Shown here piece after piece: positions 8,419 to 16,239 of a stretch of DNA of 34,509 nt. The DNA lies in NCBI GenBank assembly GCA_020851975.1, contig JADZBS010000093.1, positions 1 through 34,509 of the forward strand, written 5' to 3'. Origin of the DNA: Gammaproteobacteria bacterium. Its GTDB lineage: Bacteria; Pseudomonadota; Gammaproteobacteria; Steroidobacterales; GCA-2729495. The number at the start of each line of letters is the position of its first letter. The first letter of the stretch is position 1. The translations under genes were made by a program, and so were the position numbers. The notes under the pieces are model-generated. The model worked only from the letters and a program-made list of their open reading frames with translations, was not told where the DNA came from and did no database searches.

Positions 8419-8490
8419 AGGTTCGATACCTGAAGACCGGTGGCTTTGCGTCCCCGCCTTTCGACGGGTTTGCCCTTGCACAGGCACGCG
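8399..8490 (-). ncRNA. c-di-GMP-I (GEMM-I) riboswitch, copy 1
   Basis: Read on the minus strand this holds the GEMM-I consensus in order: AAGGGCAAACCC, then a helix closed by a GAAA tetraloop (arms CCCGTC and GGCGGG), then GACGCAAAGCCACCGG, a second helix, and the conserved ATGACAGCGGGGTTGCC. The GAAA loop and the opposite helix (tetraloop receptor) are hallmarks of this class, which binds cyclic di-GMP. It lies about 180 nt before the lipoprotein start. No intrinsic terminator with a U-run is visible between them, so translational control or Rho-dependent control is more likely. Bases 8400-8421 are identical to 14200-14221 of the second copy. Confidence 0.95.
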
Positions 8491-8537
8491 AGTAAACAAC
8501 AACCAGACCGCGCCTCGCAAGCTACGAGTCGGCCGGC

Positions 8538-8566
8538 ATTTTACATCTCCGATCGCACAGGTCACA
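8538..8566 (-). promoter_or_regulatory. Candidate sigma-70 promoter for the riboswitch-lipoprotein transcript
   Basis: On the minus strand TGTGAC (8561-8566) and TAAAAT (8538-8543) are separated by exactly 17 bp in a locally AT-richer patch. Transcription would start near 8531, about 40 nt before the aptamer, which suits a riboswitch leader. Confidence 0.5.
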
Positions 8567-8686
8567 TTATTTGTCATTGCTGCGGATCAGCGCGGGAAAG
8601 GCGTCCGCAGCGGTCCCGGTTCATGTCCCCAGCCCGGATCCCGTCGCAGAAATTCCGGGCTGACACGACCTCGCCCCATGCCGGAG

Positions 8687-8714
8687 TTTCCAGAAGAAAA
8701 TCTTTGTATATACT
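8687..8714 (+). promoter_or_regulatory. Candidate promoter for the sugar transferase operon
   Basis: TTTCCA (8687-8692) and TATACT (8709-8714) are spaced 16 bp apart inside a distinctly AT-rich island (about 8693-8735) in otherwise GC-rich DNA. It points toward the sugar transferase gene and is divergent from the riboswitch promoter about 120 bp away. The remaining bases of the gap from 8567 to 8893 hold nothing else I could recognise. Confidence 0.45.
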
Positions 8715-8893
8715 GAAAAATCTACTGCCCGCCAGGCGCGTGTTGTTGCCTCGGCGGCCGGTCGCGTGAATCTGTGAGGAGTGCACTCTCCGGGTGTTCG
8801 TCGGCCGACTATCATCACCGACCGACAAGAACCAACACGAAAACGGGCGCCTCGGCACCAAAGCCGCGGGTGCTGTCGCAGGGGTCGACCTCC

Positions 8894-10378
8894 TTGGCAC
8901 CGATCAAGTCAGCTTTCCGCCGCATGGTGCCGCCAGTTGCAGTGCTGGTGATTGCCGACGCCGCGGTGGTGCTCGCCGCGTTCATTCTCGCGGTGGCGCT
9001 GCGCTTCCATTTCGACCCCATCACCGACCAGCACCTGATCGGGGAGTGGCTGCCGCGCGCCCTGGCCTTTGCTGCCTGGATCCTGCTCGGGCTGCTCAGC
9101 ATGGGCCTGTATCGCACGCGCCAACGGCCCACCGGAGCCGAACTCGTGGTCCGGGTCGGGCTGGGCACCACCATCGGTGCCGTCCTGAACGTGCTGTTCT
9201 TCTATGCCATTCCCGCGCTGACCTTCGGTCGCGGCGTCATGATGATCGCGGCGGGCCTGTCGATGGTCGCGCTGGTGCTCGTGCGCTGGGGCCTGTTGCA
9301 CTTCCTCGACCTGGGGAGCATGAAGCGCCGGGTGATGGTCGTCGGCGCCGGAGCGCAGGCCGCCAGGCTCGGGCAGTTGCGGCGCAAGTCGGATCGGCGG
9401 CGATTCGACGTGGTGGCGTTCGTCGCCATGTCGGCAGGCGAGGAAGCGCAGGCCGCGGGCCAGGGTCTGACACCCGTGGTGCCGATGGCGATGGCGCACG
9501 CGATCGGCCGCGTCGACGAGATCGTGGTGGCCCTCGACGACCGCCGTGGCATCGTGCCCACGGACTTCCTGATGGAGCGCAAGCAGGCCGGCACGTCGAT
9601 CTCCGACGTCATCGATTTTCTCGAGCGGGAGACCGAGCGCATCGACCTGCAGGTCCTCAAGCCGAGCTGGCTGCTGTACGAGAAGAGCAGCCAGAGCCGA
9701 TTCTTCTACCGCGGTGTCTCGCGTGTCTTCGACGTGGCATTCAGCCTGGTGTTGCTCGTCCTGGCGCTGCCCCTGCTGCTCGCGGCCGTGATCGGCATCA
9801 AGCTCGAGGACGGCCTCTCGGCCCCGCTCGTCTACCGGCAGCGCCGGGTCGGCCGCGATGGAGTCGTGTACGAGCTGTTCAAGTTCCGCAGCATGCGGGC
9901 CAACGCCGAGAAGGATACCGGCCCGAAGTTCGCAGCCACCGGCGATGCACGCATCACCCGCACGGGCCGGATCATGCGGCGTTATCGCATCGACGAACTG
10001 CCGCAGCTGATCAATGTCCTCAGGGGCGACATGAGCGTGGTCGGCCCCCGGCCGGAACGGCCTGAATTCGTCGAACCGCTGTCGCGGCGGGTGCCGTTCT
10101 ATTTCTACCGGCACTGCGTGCGTCCCGGTCTGACGGGCTGGGCGCAGATCAATTTCCCCTACGGCGAGTCGCTGCAGGATGCCGAGGAAAAGCTCAAGTA
10201 CGACCTGTACTACATCAAGAACGCCACGCTCGTGCTCGACTTCCTGATCCTCGTGCAGACGCTGGAGATCGTCGTCTGGGGCCGTGGCACGACGATGTCC
10301 GGCGGGCGGCGCGGCATCGGCCGGGTCGAGGCACCGACGGTAGAGGGCGGCGCCGGCGTCTGCCCGAAGGGCGACTGA
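8894..10378 (+). CDS. Undecaprenyl-phosphate sugar phosphotransferase that starts EPS synthesis (PEP-CTERM/XrtA type)
   Basis: About 494 residues. It transfers a sugar-1-phosphate to undecaprenyl phosphate at the inner membrane, the first step of EPS repeat-unit assembly. Four N-terminal membrane segments (about 12-35, 58-73, 88-108, 114-134) are followed by a Rossmann-like domain (VVGAGAQA, 149-156), another membrane hairpin (279-302) and the bacterial sugar transferase domain with KFRSMR (330-335), RIDELPQLINVLRGDMSVVGPRPE (the Asp-Glu pair at 367-368) and GLTGWAQ (412-418). Start: a TTG at 8894 has AGGGG nine bases upstream. ATG 8924 (no ribosome site) and GTG 8774 are the alternatives. 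First gene of the second EPS run; the initiation step makes it a natural control point. Confidence 0.92.
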   Translation: MAPIKSAFRRMVPPVAVLVIADAAVVLAAFILAVALRFHFDPITDQHLIGEWLPRALAFAAWILLGLLSMGLYRTRQRPTGAELVVRVGLGTTIGAVLNVLFFYAIPALTFGRGVMMIAAGLSMVALVLVRWGLLHFLDLGSMKRRVMVVGAGAQAARLGQLRRKSDRRRFDVVAFVAMSAGEEAQAAGQGLTPVVPMAMAHAIGRVDEIVVALDDRRGIVPTDFLMERKQAGTSISDVIDFLERETERIDLQVLKPSWLLYEKSSQSRFFYRGVSRVFDVAFSLVLLVLALPLLLAAVIGIKLEDGLSAPLVYRQRRVGRDGVVYELFKFRSMRANAEKDTGPKFAATGDARITRTGRIMRRYRIDELPQLINVLRGDMSVVGPRPERPEFVEPLSRRVPFYFYRHCVRPGLTGWAQINFPYGESLQDAEEKLKYDLYYIKNATLVLDFLILVQTLEIVVWGRGTTMSGGRRGIGRVEAPTVEGGAGVCPKGD

Positions 10379-10554
10379 CCGATGACCTGCGGACCGGACA
10401 AGCTGGTGTGTCCCGGACCGGGGCGTGGGCGCGGTCTGTCGCGCTGTCGCACGGCGACATTGGAGTGGTAGCCTCGACGCCAGCGGCGTGAGTACCCGGT
10501 GTGGGTCGCGTACGCAGCCGCTGAGCTGCAGCAGGTCTGGAGAGATCGGACTCG

Positions 10555-12072
10555 ATGGACATCGACAAGTTGCTGGCACTGGTGATGGAGGAGTGTCGCC
10601 GCATGTGGCGATACCGCTTCGTCGCCATCGCGTGCGCCTGGATCATCGCGCTGGCAGGCTGGACGGCCGTTCAGCTCCTGCCCAACCAGTACACGGCCGT
10701 GGCGCGGGTGCACGTCAATACCGAAACGGTGCTCAAGCCGCTCCTGCAGGGGCTGGCGATGCCGACGGATGCGGTGGCGCAGGTCGCACTCGTGACCCGC
10801 GCGCTGCTCAGCCGGCCCAGCATGGAAGCGGTGATCAAGGCTTCCGGGCTGGACAGCCGCGTGGAGAACGAGGCTGAGCGTGAGCAACTCGTCACGGGAC
10901 TCGTCGAGGCGATCGAGGTCACGCGGGCACCGAACGAGAACGTCTACGTGATCAGTTACACCGACCGCGACCCGGGCATGGCCGAGGCGGTGGTCAAGTC
11001 GCTGCTCGACGACTTCATTTCGCGGGCCATGCACGAGGACATCACCCAGTCGTCGGAGGCGCGCCGTTTCCTCGAGGAACAGATCGCGGTCTACGAGAAG
11101 CGCCTGACGGAAGCCGAGGAACGGCTCGCGGCCTTCAAGAAGGCGAACATCGCGCTGATGCCGCGCGCCAATACGGACTACTTCGCGCGGTTCGAGGAGG
11201 CTCAGTCGGCGGTCGCAACGTTGCAGCTGCAGATCAACGCGCAGGCCAATCGCCGCGACGAGATCGCCCGGCAGCTCGCGAGCCAGGGGGGCGGCGGCTC
11301 ATCGTCGAACGGCTTCGGCGACGAAGGCACCTCGGTCGATCCCGCCATCCAGCAGATGGAGCAGCAGCTGGCCGACCTGCTGCTGCGCTACACCGACAAG
11401 CACCCCGCCGTCATCCGGGCGAGGGAGTCGCTCGAGGACCTGAAGAAACTGCGTGACGAGGAGCGTATTGCCCGCCAGTCCGGCCAGGCGGTACCGCCGC
11501 TGCGAACGGTGGATCCGGTCCGCCAGGAACTCAAGGTGTCGCTCAGCAATGCGGAGGCCGAACTGGCGTCGCTCCAGGCGCAATTGCGCCAGCGCAGCTC
11601 GGAGGTCACCTACCTGCGCAGCATGGCGACCACCATGCCGGAGATCGAGGCCCAGCTGGCCCGGCTCAATCGCGATTACGACGTCGTCAAGGTGGAGTAC
11701 GAGACACTGATCCAGCGCCTGAACGCCCTGCGGCTCAAGCAGGAGGTGCAGGAAGAGGAGCAGGACCTCACCTTCCGCGTCATCGATCCACCCCACGCCG
11801 CCATGGTCCCGGCCGGCCCGAACCGGCGCCTGTTCAACTCCCTGGTCATGGTGCTGGCTGTCGGCGGCGGCCTGGGCCTGGCCTTCGTGCTGAGCCAGCG
11901 CGACGTCACGTTCTTCTCGGCAGCCGCCCTGAACCAGGCCTTCGGCGTGCCGGTGTATGGAACCGTGGGAGACGTCCACCTCGGTGCACAGCCCCGGTCG
12001 TGGCGCTTCGAGATGGGAGCAGGTGCCCTGGCGTTCGCCTATGTCGCGGTGATGGTGGCCTTCAGCCCGTGA
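10555..12072 (+). CDS. EPS chain-length determinant (Wzz/GumC-like, PEP-CTERM type)
   Basis: A 505-residue inner-membrane polysaccharide co-polymerase. A Wzz-type N-terminal region has a membrane segment at about 21-40 (FVAIACAWIIALAGWTAV) followed by periplasmic YTAVARVHVNTETVLKPLLQG. A long coiled-coil-rich periplasmic region (about 165-400) contains heptad-like stretches. A GNVR-type segment and a second membrane segment at about 423-443 follow, with a further hydrophobic stretch at the C-terminus. No kinase domain is fused; the ATPase is the separate gene 41 bp downstream, as in split Wzc systems. GGAGAG at 10539-10544 precedes the ATG. The 176-bp gap before it shows no clear promoter, so it is probably read from the sugar transferase transcript. 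Confidence 0.92.
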   Translation: MDIDKLLALVMEECRRMWRYRFVAIACAWIIALAGWTAVQLLPNQYTAVARVHVNTETVLKPLLQGLAMPTDAVAQVALVTRALLSRPSMEAVIKASGLDSRVENEAEREQLVTGLVEAIEVTRAPNENVYVISYTDRDPGMAEAVVKSLLDDFISRAMHEDITQSSEARRFLEEQIAVYEKRLTEAEERLAAFKKANIALMPRANTDYFARFEEAQSAVATLQLQINAQANRRDEIARQLASQGGGGSSSNGFGDEGTSVDPAIQQMEQQLADLLLRYTDKHPAVIRARESLEDLKKLRDEERIARQSGQAVPPLRTVDPVRQELKVSLSNAEAELASLQAQLRQRSSEVTYLRSMATTMPEIEAQLARLNRDYDVVKVEYETLIQRLNALRLKQEVQEEEQDLTFRVIDPPHAAMVPAGPNRRLFNSLVMVLAVGGGLGLAFVLSQRDVTFFSAAALNQAFGVPVYGTVGDVHLGAQPRSWRFEMGAGALAFAYVAVMVAFSP

Positions 12073-12112
12073 TCGCACCCCACCCAGACCCGCATCGGGA
12101 GAGACTCCAACC

Positions 12113-12931
12113 ATGTCCCTGATTGAACGTGCCGTCAGCGCGAGCGCCAAGGCGAAGCCGGAACGCCGGGCCAGGGCCGGCGAACCGCAGGCGGGCCGCC
12201 CGCCCGTCGTGCGCAGCGGTGAACCGGTTGCATTCAGTACCCGCACGCTGGTCAACGGTGGCGACCTGGTGACGGACCATGCCTCCGCCAGCGTGTTCGA
12301 CCAGTTTCGCCTGCTCAAGCGGCCGGCATTGACCGTGGCGTTCGGGCCTCTGGCGACACCCGGCTCCAATGTGCTGCTGGTGAGCAGTCCCACGGAGGGG
12401 GTCGGCAAGACCTTCGTCGCGACCAACCTGGCGTACGCCATGGCGCTGGAGAAGGACCACCAGGTGCTGCTGATCGACGCGGACAACCCGCACCACAGCC
12501 TCACGTCGCGGCTGATGCTCGACGGCACCCCGGGGTTCTTCGATGTCATCAACGACGAGTCGGTCTCGCTCGAGGACGTCGTGCGCGAGACGGACGTGCC
12601 GGGTCTGCGGCTGATCGCGGCCGGAGGTTTCGCACCGGACTCGCTCGAGCGGTTGAACAGTGCCCGCTGCCAGCAGGTGGTCCGGGAGATCCGTTCCGGC
12701 CGTTACGGTGACACGGTGATCCTCGATGCCGCACCGCTCCTGCGCGGCAGCGACGGGCCGGCGCTCGCGGCGATTGCCGGGCAGGTGCTGATGGTCGTCG
12801 GGTCGGGCGTCACCCCGAAGAGTGCCATCACGCAGGCCCTCGCCCTGCTCGACCGGAACACGCCGGTCGGGCTGATCCTCAACCGCGCCCACGAGGGCGA
12901 GGTGGCGCTGCCCTATCCGCGCATCACCTGA
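12113..12931 (+). CDS. Tyrosine autokinase-like ATPase of the EPS locus (lacks Tyr tail)
   Basis: A 272-residue cytoplasmic BY-kinase-family protein that should dock on the chain-length determinant and gate EPS polymerisation or export. Walker A is SPTEGVGKT (92-100), Walker A' is VLLIDADNPHHS (118-129) and Walker B is TVILDAAPL (201-209). The N-terminus (1-60) is polar and probably flexible. GGGAGAG at 12097-12103 precedes the ATG by nine bases. Oddity: BY-kinases usually end in a Tyr-rich cluster that is autophosphorylated, whereas this protein ends EGEVALPYPRIT with a single Tyr268. It may phosphorylate in trans, use that one Tyr, or work only as an ATPase. Last gene of the second EPS run, tail to tail with the second Ig/FN3 gene. 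Confidence 0.9.
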   Translation: MSLIERAVSASAKAKPERRARAGEPQAGRPPVVRSGEPVAFSTRTLVNGGDLVTDHASASVFDQFRLLKRPALTVAFGPLATPGSNVLLVSSPTEGVGKTFVATNLAYAMALEKDHQVLLIDADNPHHSLTSRLMLDGTPGFFDVINDESVSLEDVVRETDVPGLRLIAAGGFAPDSLERLNSARCQQVVREIRSGRYGDTVILDAAPLLRGSDGPALAAIAGQVLMVVGSGVTPKSAITQALALLDRNTPVGLILNRAHEGEVALPYPRIT

Positions 12932-12946
12932 GCGCGACGCGGCCGA

Positions 12947-14218
12947 TCACCGGATCGTCGTCGATACCGTGTTCGAGGGTACGCTGTGGTTGCCGGCAGC
13001 GTCGTAGGCGATGGCGTTGAAATACCAGGTGCCGGCGCCGAGATCCTCGACGAGATGACTGCTCAGCCCGGGATTGGCGAGATCGATCGTGTATTCGAGC
13101 GCGTCGGGATTCACACCGTAGTTGAGGTGGAAACCAGCCAGGTCATCGAGCGGCGAGCCGTCCGTCCGCTCGGTCGGTGCCACCCACGAGACCAGTGCCG
13201 AGCCGACGACAGCCTCGTCAGGCTGCACCACCACGGCGAAGGCCGGCAACGAGGCGTAGCCGATGCCATCGGCGACGGTGATGACGATTCCTTCCGTCGT
13301 TCCAACGTCACCCGGGCCGGGCGTGCCGCCGAGCCGGCCGGTGCGGGTGTCGAAGCTGGCCCAGGCCGGCGCACCCATCACGCTGAAGGTCAGCGTCTGG
13401 CCATCCGGGTCCGAAGCGCTCGGCGTGAAGCTGTAGGGTGAGTTGGCGACGACACTCGTCGAGGGTGTGCCCGATATCGTCGGCGGCCGGTTGCTGGTGG
13501 TGGCCGCGGCGATCACGGAATAGCTGCCGAGGTTGCCGGCGGCGTCGGCGGCGCGCACCCGGTATCTGTAGGCCGTGGCGCCCGCCAGGCCGGTGCTGCT
13601 GAAAGCGGTGCCCGTGCTGGTGCCGACCTGCGCGAAGCTCGTGCAGCCATCGCCCTGGCAGCGTTCGACGCGATAGCCGGTGACCCCGACGTTGTCGGTG
13701 GCCGCGCTCCACGCGAGGTTGATCTGGCTGGCCGACGCGGCGCTGGCGGTCAGCCCCGCCGGCACGGTCGGTGCCTGGGTGTCGGCTGTCGGCGCAGGTG
13801 GCGACGTCGTGGTGCCGGCATAGCTGACCGTGAGGGTCGCCCGCGCCCGATGGCCCGCGGCATCGTAGGCGCGCACCGTGATCGTGTTCGTGCCCGGGAG
13901 AAGCGTCACCGCCGCGACCGACCAAGCGGTCGTGCCCGAGGCCGTCCCGCGGCCCCCCCGGTCGTTGTACCAGGTCACCCGGGTGACGCCGACATCGTCG
14001 GCTGCCGTGCCGGCGAGCGCCACCGTGGAGGTCGTGGCGGTATAGCTGCTGCTGGTCGTTGGCGCCGTGATGGCGATCTGCGGTGATCGCCAGTCGGTCC
14101 ACTTCTTGCTCCGCCCGGCATCGGCTGGTGAACCGTAGCCGATCGCGGCCACGACGATGAGGGTGGTGAGTAGGGATCTCACGCACGACGAGAGACCCGC
14201 TGGCAACCCCGCTGTCAT
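12947..14218 (-). CDS. Exported Ig-like/fibronectin type III protein controlled by a c-di-GMP riboswitch
   Basis: A 423-residue secreted protein. Residues 1-34 look like a signal peptide (hydrophobic LLTTLIVVAAIGYG, cleavage near PADA). Then come an Ig-like domain (45-133, ALAGTAADDVGVTRVTW), an FN3 domain (147-242) with Cys187/Cys192, a He_PIG Ig-like domain (244-332) and a second FN3 domain (335-423). There is no lipobox, LPXTG or PEP-CTERM tail. The C-terminal half is paralogous to the lipoprotein at 7262-8221. Start: ATG 14218 has AAGGGG six bases upstream, but both elements lie inside the riboswitch aptamer. GTG 14185, just past the aptamer, would give a shorter classical signal peptide but has no clear ribosome site. 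A surface adhesin or matrix role is an inference. Confidence 0.87.
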   Translation of the reverse strand: MTAGLPAGLSSCVRSLLTTLIVVAAIGYGSPADAGRSKKWTDWRSPQIAITAPTTSSSYTATTSTVALAGTAADDVGVTRVTWYNDRGGRGTASGTTAWSVAAVTLLPGTNTITVRAYDAAGHRARATLTVSYAGTTTSPPAPTADTQAPTVPAGLTASAASASQINLAWSAATDNVGVTGYRVERCQGDGCTSFAQVGTSTGTAFSSTGLAGATAYRYRVRAADAAGNLGSYSVIAAATTSNRPPTISGTPSTSVVANSPYSFTPSASDPDGQTLTFSVMGAPAWASFDTRTGRLGGTPGPGDVGTTEGIVITVADGIGYASLPAFAVVVQPDEAVVGSALVSWVAPTERTDGSPLDDLAGFHLNYGVNPDALEYTIDLANPGLSSHLVEDLGAGTWYFNAIAYDAAGNHSVPSNTVSTTIR

Positions 14219-14290
14219 AGGAATCCCCTTAGACCGGAAGCTTTGCGCCCCCACCTTTCGGTGGGTTTGCCCTTGGCAGTGCGCGCGATC
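14195..14290 (-). ncRNA. c-di-GMP-I (GEMM-I) riboswitch, copy 2, overlapping the start of its gene
   Basis: On the minus strand: AAGGGCAAACCC, a perfect 5-bp stem CCACC/GGTGG capped by GAAA (plus-strand 14251-14264), then GGCGCAAAGCTTCCGG, a second helix with CTAAGG and CCTATGA (tetraloop-receptor-like), and ATGACAGCGGGGTTGCC. It matches the GEMM-I consensus closely and is nearly identical to copy 1. The gene's ATG (14218) is part of the conserved 3' aptamer strand and the AAGGGG ribosome site is part of the receptor helix, so there is no separate expression platform. Ligand binding should directly compete with, or position, the ribosome site. Confidence 0.95.
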
Positions 14291-14430
14291 CTCGGGGTTC
14301 GGCGGCGACGCTTCAACGCGAGTTGCAGCAACTGCGGCCTGCGTCGCGGGATCTGTCAAATCGGGCGATTTATGTCCTGCAGCTTCCGGTTTATTGTTGA
14401 GCGGCTCGTCCGGAGCGGGGGAGGAATCGC

Positions 14431-16137
14431 ATGGCGATGCGCAGGGAATCGTCGCGGCGCGCGAGCGGCGCAATTGCCCGTCTCGAACGGCTGCAGCACC
14501 GGTTCGACCCGGGCGCCGAAGCCGAGAGGTTTGCGCTCCTGCGGCAGCTCGAGCGAACCGCGTTGCGCACCCCAGGTGCGGTCAGGCGCCTGCACGAGTT
14601 GGCCTGTGTCGCGCTTGCCTGTCCCGACTCGCCACGGGTGCGCCAACTCGCCGGGCGCCTGCTGAGCCGCTTTCATCTGCGGGAGGACCTGCGCCGGTAC
14701 CTCCGCCGCCTCGACAGCAGCGGCATCGCCGGCACCGACACCCGTTTTCGCTTCTTCGCGCCCACGGCGTTGTGGCTGGCCCGTCGCTGGCCGCGGCAAC
14801 TCGCCTTCGACTGGCCGGCGTGGGACGACCCGGAGCGCCTGCGCGAGGTGCTGGCACTGCTCGCCGTGCACGGTGAGACACCTGGTCTCGACGAATGGGA
14901 CCTCGGCCTGCGTGGCTGGCTGCAGCGCATGTGTCCACCCGCTATGGGCGATGCGGCCTTCGTGCTGCGTCGGCTGGCCGCACGCCTTGGAGATCCGTTC
15001 GTGTTCGAGCGTGTGGTGGATGGCATGGATGCGCCGATGGTGCTGCGCGCCGGGCCGGGCACGCCGTCGCGTTCGCATGGCTGGCGCATGCCGCGCCGGC
15101 TGACGTGGCAGCGTGCGGCACCATCCCGCGAACGGCCCGACCTGAACGTCGAGCTCGCGCGCCAGCCGGTGGTGCGGGCCGTGTCCCCGCGCGAGGGCCG
15201 ATGTCTGATCGACCTGGCGCTCGGGGCGATGGTGACCCACGAGCGTGACCTGGACGTGTTCTCCTACGGTGATCCGTGCGACGTGCGCGTGGTCGACTGT
15301 GGTGCCGGCCTGCAGTTCGTCGCCGTCGGGGCGCTGCCCGAGCGCCGGCTCCTGCTCGAGTCGGTCTACGGGTATCTCACCCTCAGGAACGGGGTGCCGA
15401 CGGGTTACGTGCTCACGAGCGCGCTCTACGGTTCGGCGGAAGTGGCGTTCAACGTGTTCGAGACCTTCCGTGGCCTGGAAGCCGCTGCCACCTACGCGCG
15501 CGTGCTCGCCATGACGCGGCACCTGTTCGGCGCCGAGGCCTTCACCGTCTTTCCCTACCAGCTCGGCGGGGCCGGGAACGACGAAGGCCTCGACAGCGGC
15601 GCCTGGTGGTTCTATCGCAAGCTCGGCTTCGAGCCGCGCCATCGTGAGGCCCGGCGCCTGATGCATCGCGAGGAGGCGCGGCTCGCGCAGGATCCTGCGT
15701 ACCGCAGCAGCCGCGCGATCCTGCGCCGGCTCGGTGAGTACAACCTCTACTGGCAGCCGGGTCAACAGCGGCGCGATGTGATGGGCGTCGTGCCGCTCGC
15801 CAACATCGGCCTGGCCGTCACCGACTTCATCGCCCTTCATGGTGGCGGCGAACCCGACCGCGGGACGGCGCGCTGCGTGCGCGAGGCGAGGCGACTGCTC
15901 GGTGCCGGGCCGACGCGACGCTGGAGCGCGGGAGAGCGGCAGTCCTTCGAGCGCTGGGCACCGCTGGTGCTGGCGCTGCCGGGCGTGGCGCGCTGGTCAC
16001 CGGCCGAACGCCGTGCGCTCGTTGCCGTCATGCGTGCCAAAGGGGGGCGGCGCGAGAGCGCTTTCGTCAGGGCCTTCGACGCGCACCCGCGCCTGTCCGC
16101 TGCCGTGGCAGCCCTGGCACGCGCGACCCGGCCCTGA
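14431..16137 (+). CDS. Protein of unknown function with a GNAT-like segment
   Basis: A 568-residue Arg- and Leu-rich protein that I do not recognise as a whole. Residues 1-230 look helical, with repeat-like stretches such as LLRQLERTALRTPGAVRRLHELACVALACP. Residues about 290-405 resemble an acetyltransferase (GNAT) fold: a beta-strand pair (VDCGAGLQFVAVGALPERRLLLES), GVPTGYVLTSALYGSAEVAFNVFETFRG, then AAATYARVLAMTRHLFG and GAWWFYRKLGFEPRH, which looks like the usual end of a GNAT core. The C-terminal 150 residues are again helical. No signal peptide. GGGGGAGG at 14416-14423 supports ATG 14431. It is divergent from the riboswitch-controlled Ig/FN3 gene, about 140 bp from the aptamer. Acetylation of a polymer or protein would be a guess. 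Confidence 0.8.
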   Translation: MAMRRESSRRASGAIARLERLQHRFDPGAEAERFALLRQLERTALRTPGAVRRLHELACVALACPDSPRVRQLAGRLLSRFHLREDLRRYLRRLDSSGIAGTDTRFRFFAPTALWLARRWPRQLAFDWPAWDDPERLREVLALLAVHGETPGLDEWDLGLRGWLQRMCPPAMGDAAFVLRRLAARLGDPFVFERVVDGMDAPMVLRAGPGTPSRSHGWRMPRRLTWQRAAPSRERPDLNVELARQPVVRAVSPREGRCLIDLALGAMVTHERDLDVFSYGDPCDVRVVDCGAGLQFVAVGALPERRLLLESVYGYLTLRNGVPTGYVLTSALYGSAEVAFNVFETFRGLEAAATYARVLAMTRHLFGAEAFTVFPYQLGGAGNDEGLDSGAWWFYRKLGFEPRHREARRLMHREEARLAQDPAYRSSRAILRRLGEYNLYWQPGQQRRDVMGVVPLANIGLAVTDFIALHGGGEPDRGTARCVREARRLLGAGPTRRWSAGERQSFERWAPLVLALPGVARWSPAERRALVAVMRAKGGRRESAFVRAFDAHPRLSAAVAALARATRP

Positions 16138-16155
16138 CGCGGGCCGGCGGCCCTC

Positions 16156-16164
16156 TGCTATATT
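16156..16164 (+). promoter_or_regulatory. Candidate extended -10 promoter before the EF-G-like gene
   Basis: TGCTATATT (extended -10 TGn plus TATATT) lies 76 bases before the GTG start. CTGACG at 16134-16139, overlapping the previous stop codon, is a possible but badly spaced (19 bp) -35. Confidence 0.45.
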
Positions 16165-16239
16165 GGCCGCGTGGATCGGTGCCCGCGGGTGGCACGCCTC
16201 GCGCCCGCGGCCTGAGCAGCAGAACGACAGGGGGTCGCC

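Noticed and set aside
8895-8908. Possible Fnr box TTGGC-N4-ATCAA
   Set aside because: Only one half-site is perfect and it lies at the start of the sugar transferase coding region, where it would not act as a normal activator site.
14331-14359. Possible promoter for the second riboswitch (perfect TTGACA on the minus strand)
   Set aside because: At 16-18 bp spacing the -10 positions are GC-rich (for example CGCAGT) with at most two or three consensus matches, so the element is unproven. A promoter must exist near here, but I cannot place it.
16190-16205. Sigma-54-like TGGCACG element
   Set aside because: The -12 part reads GCGC instead of TTGC, and a better extended -10 promoter lies just upstream.
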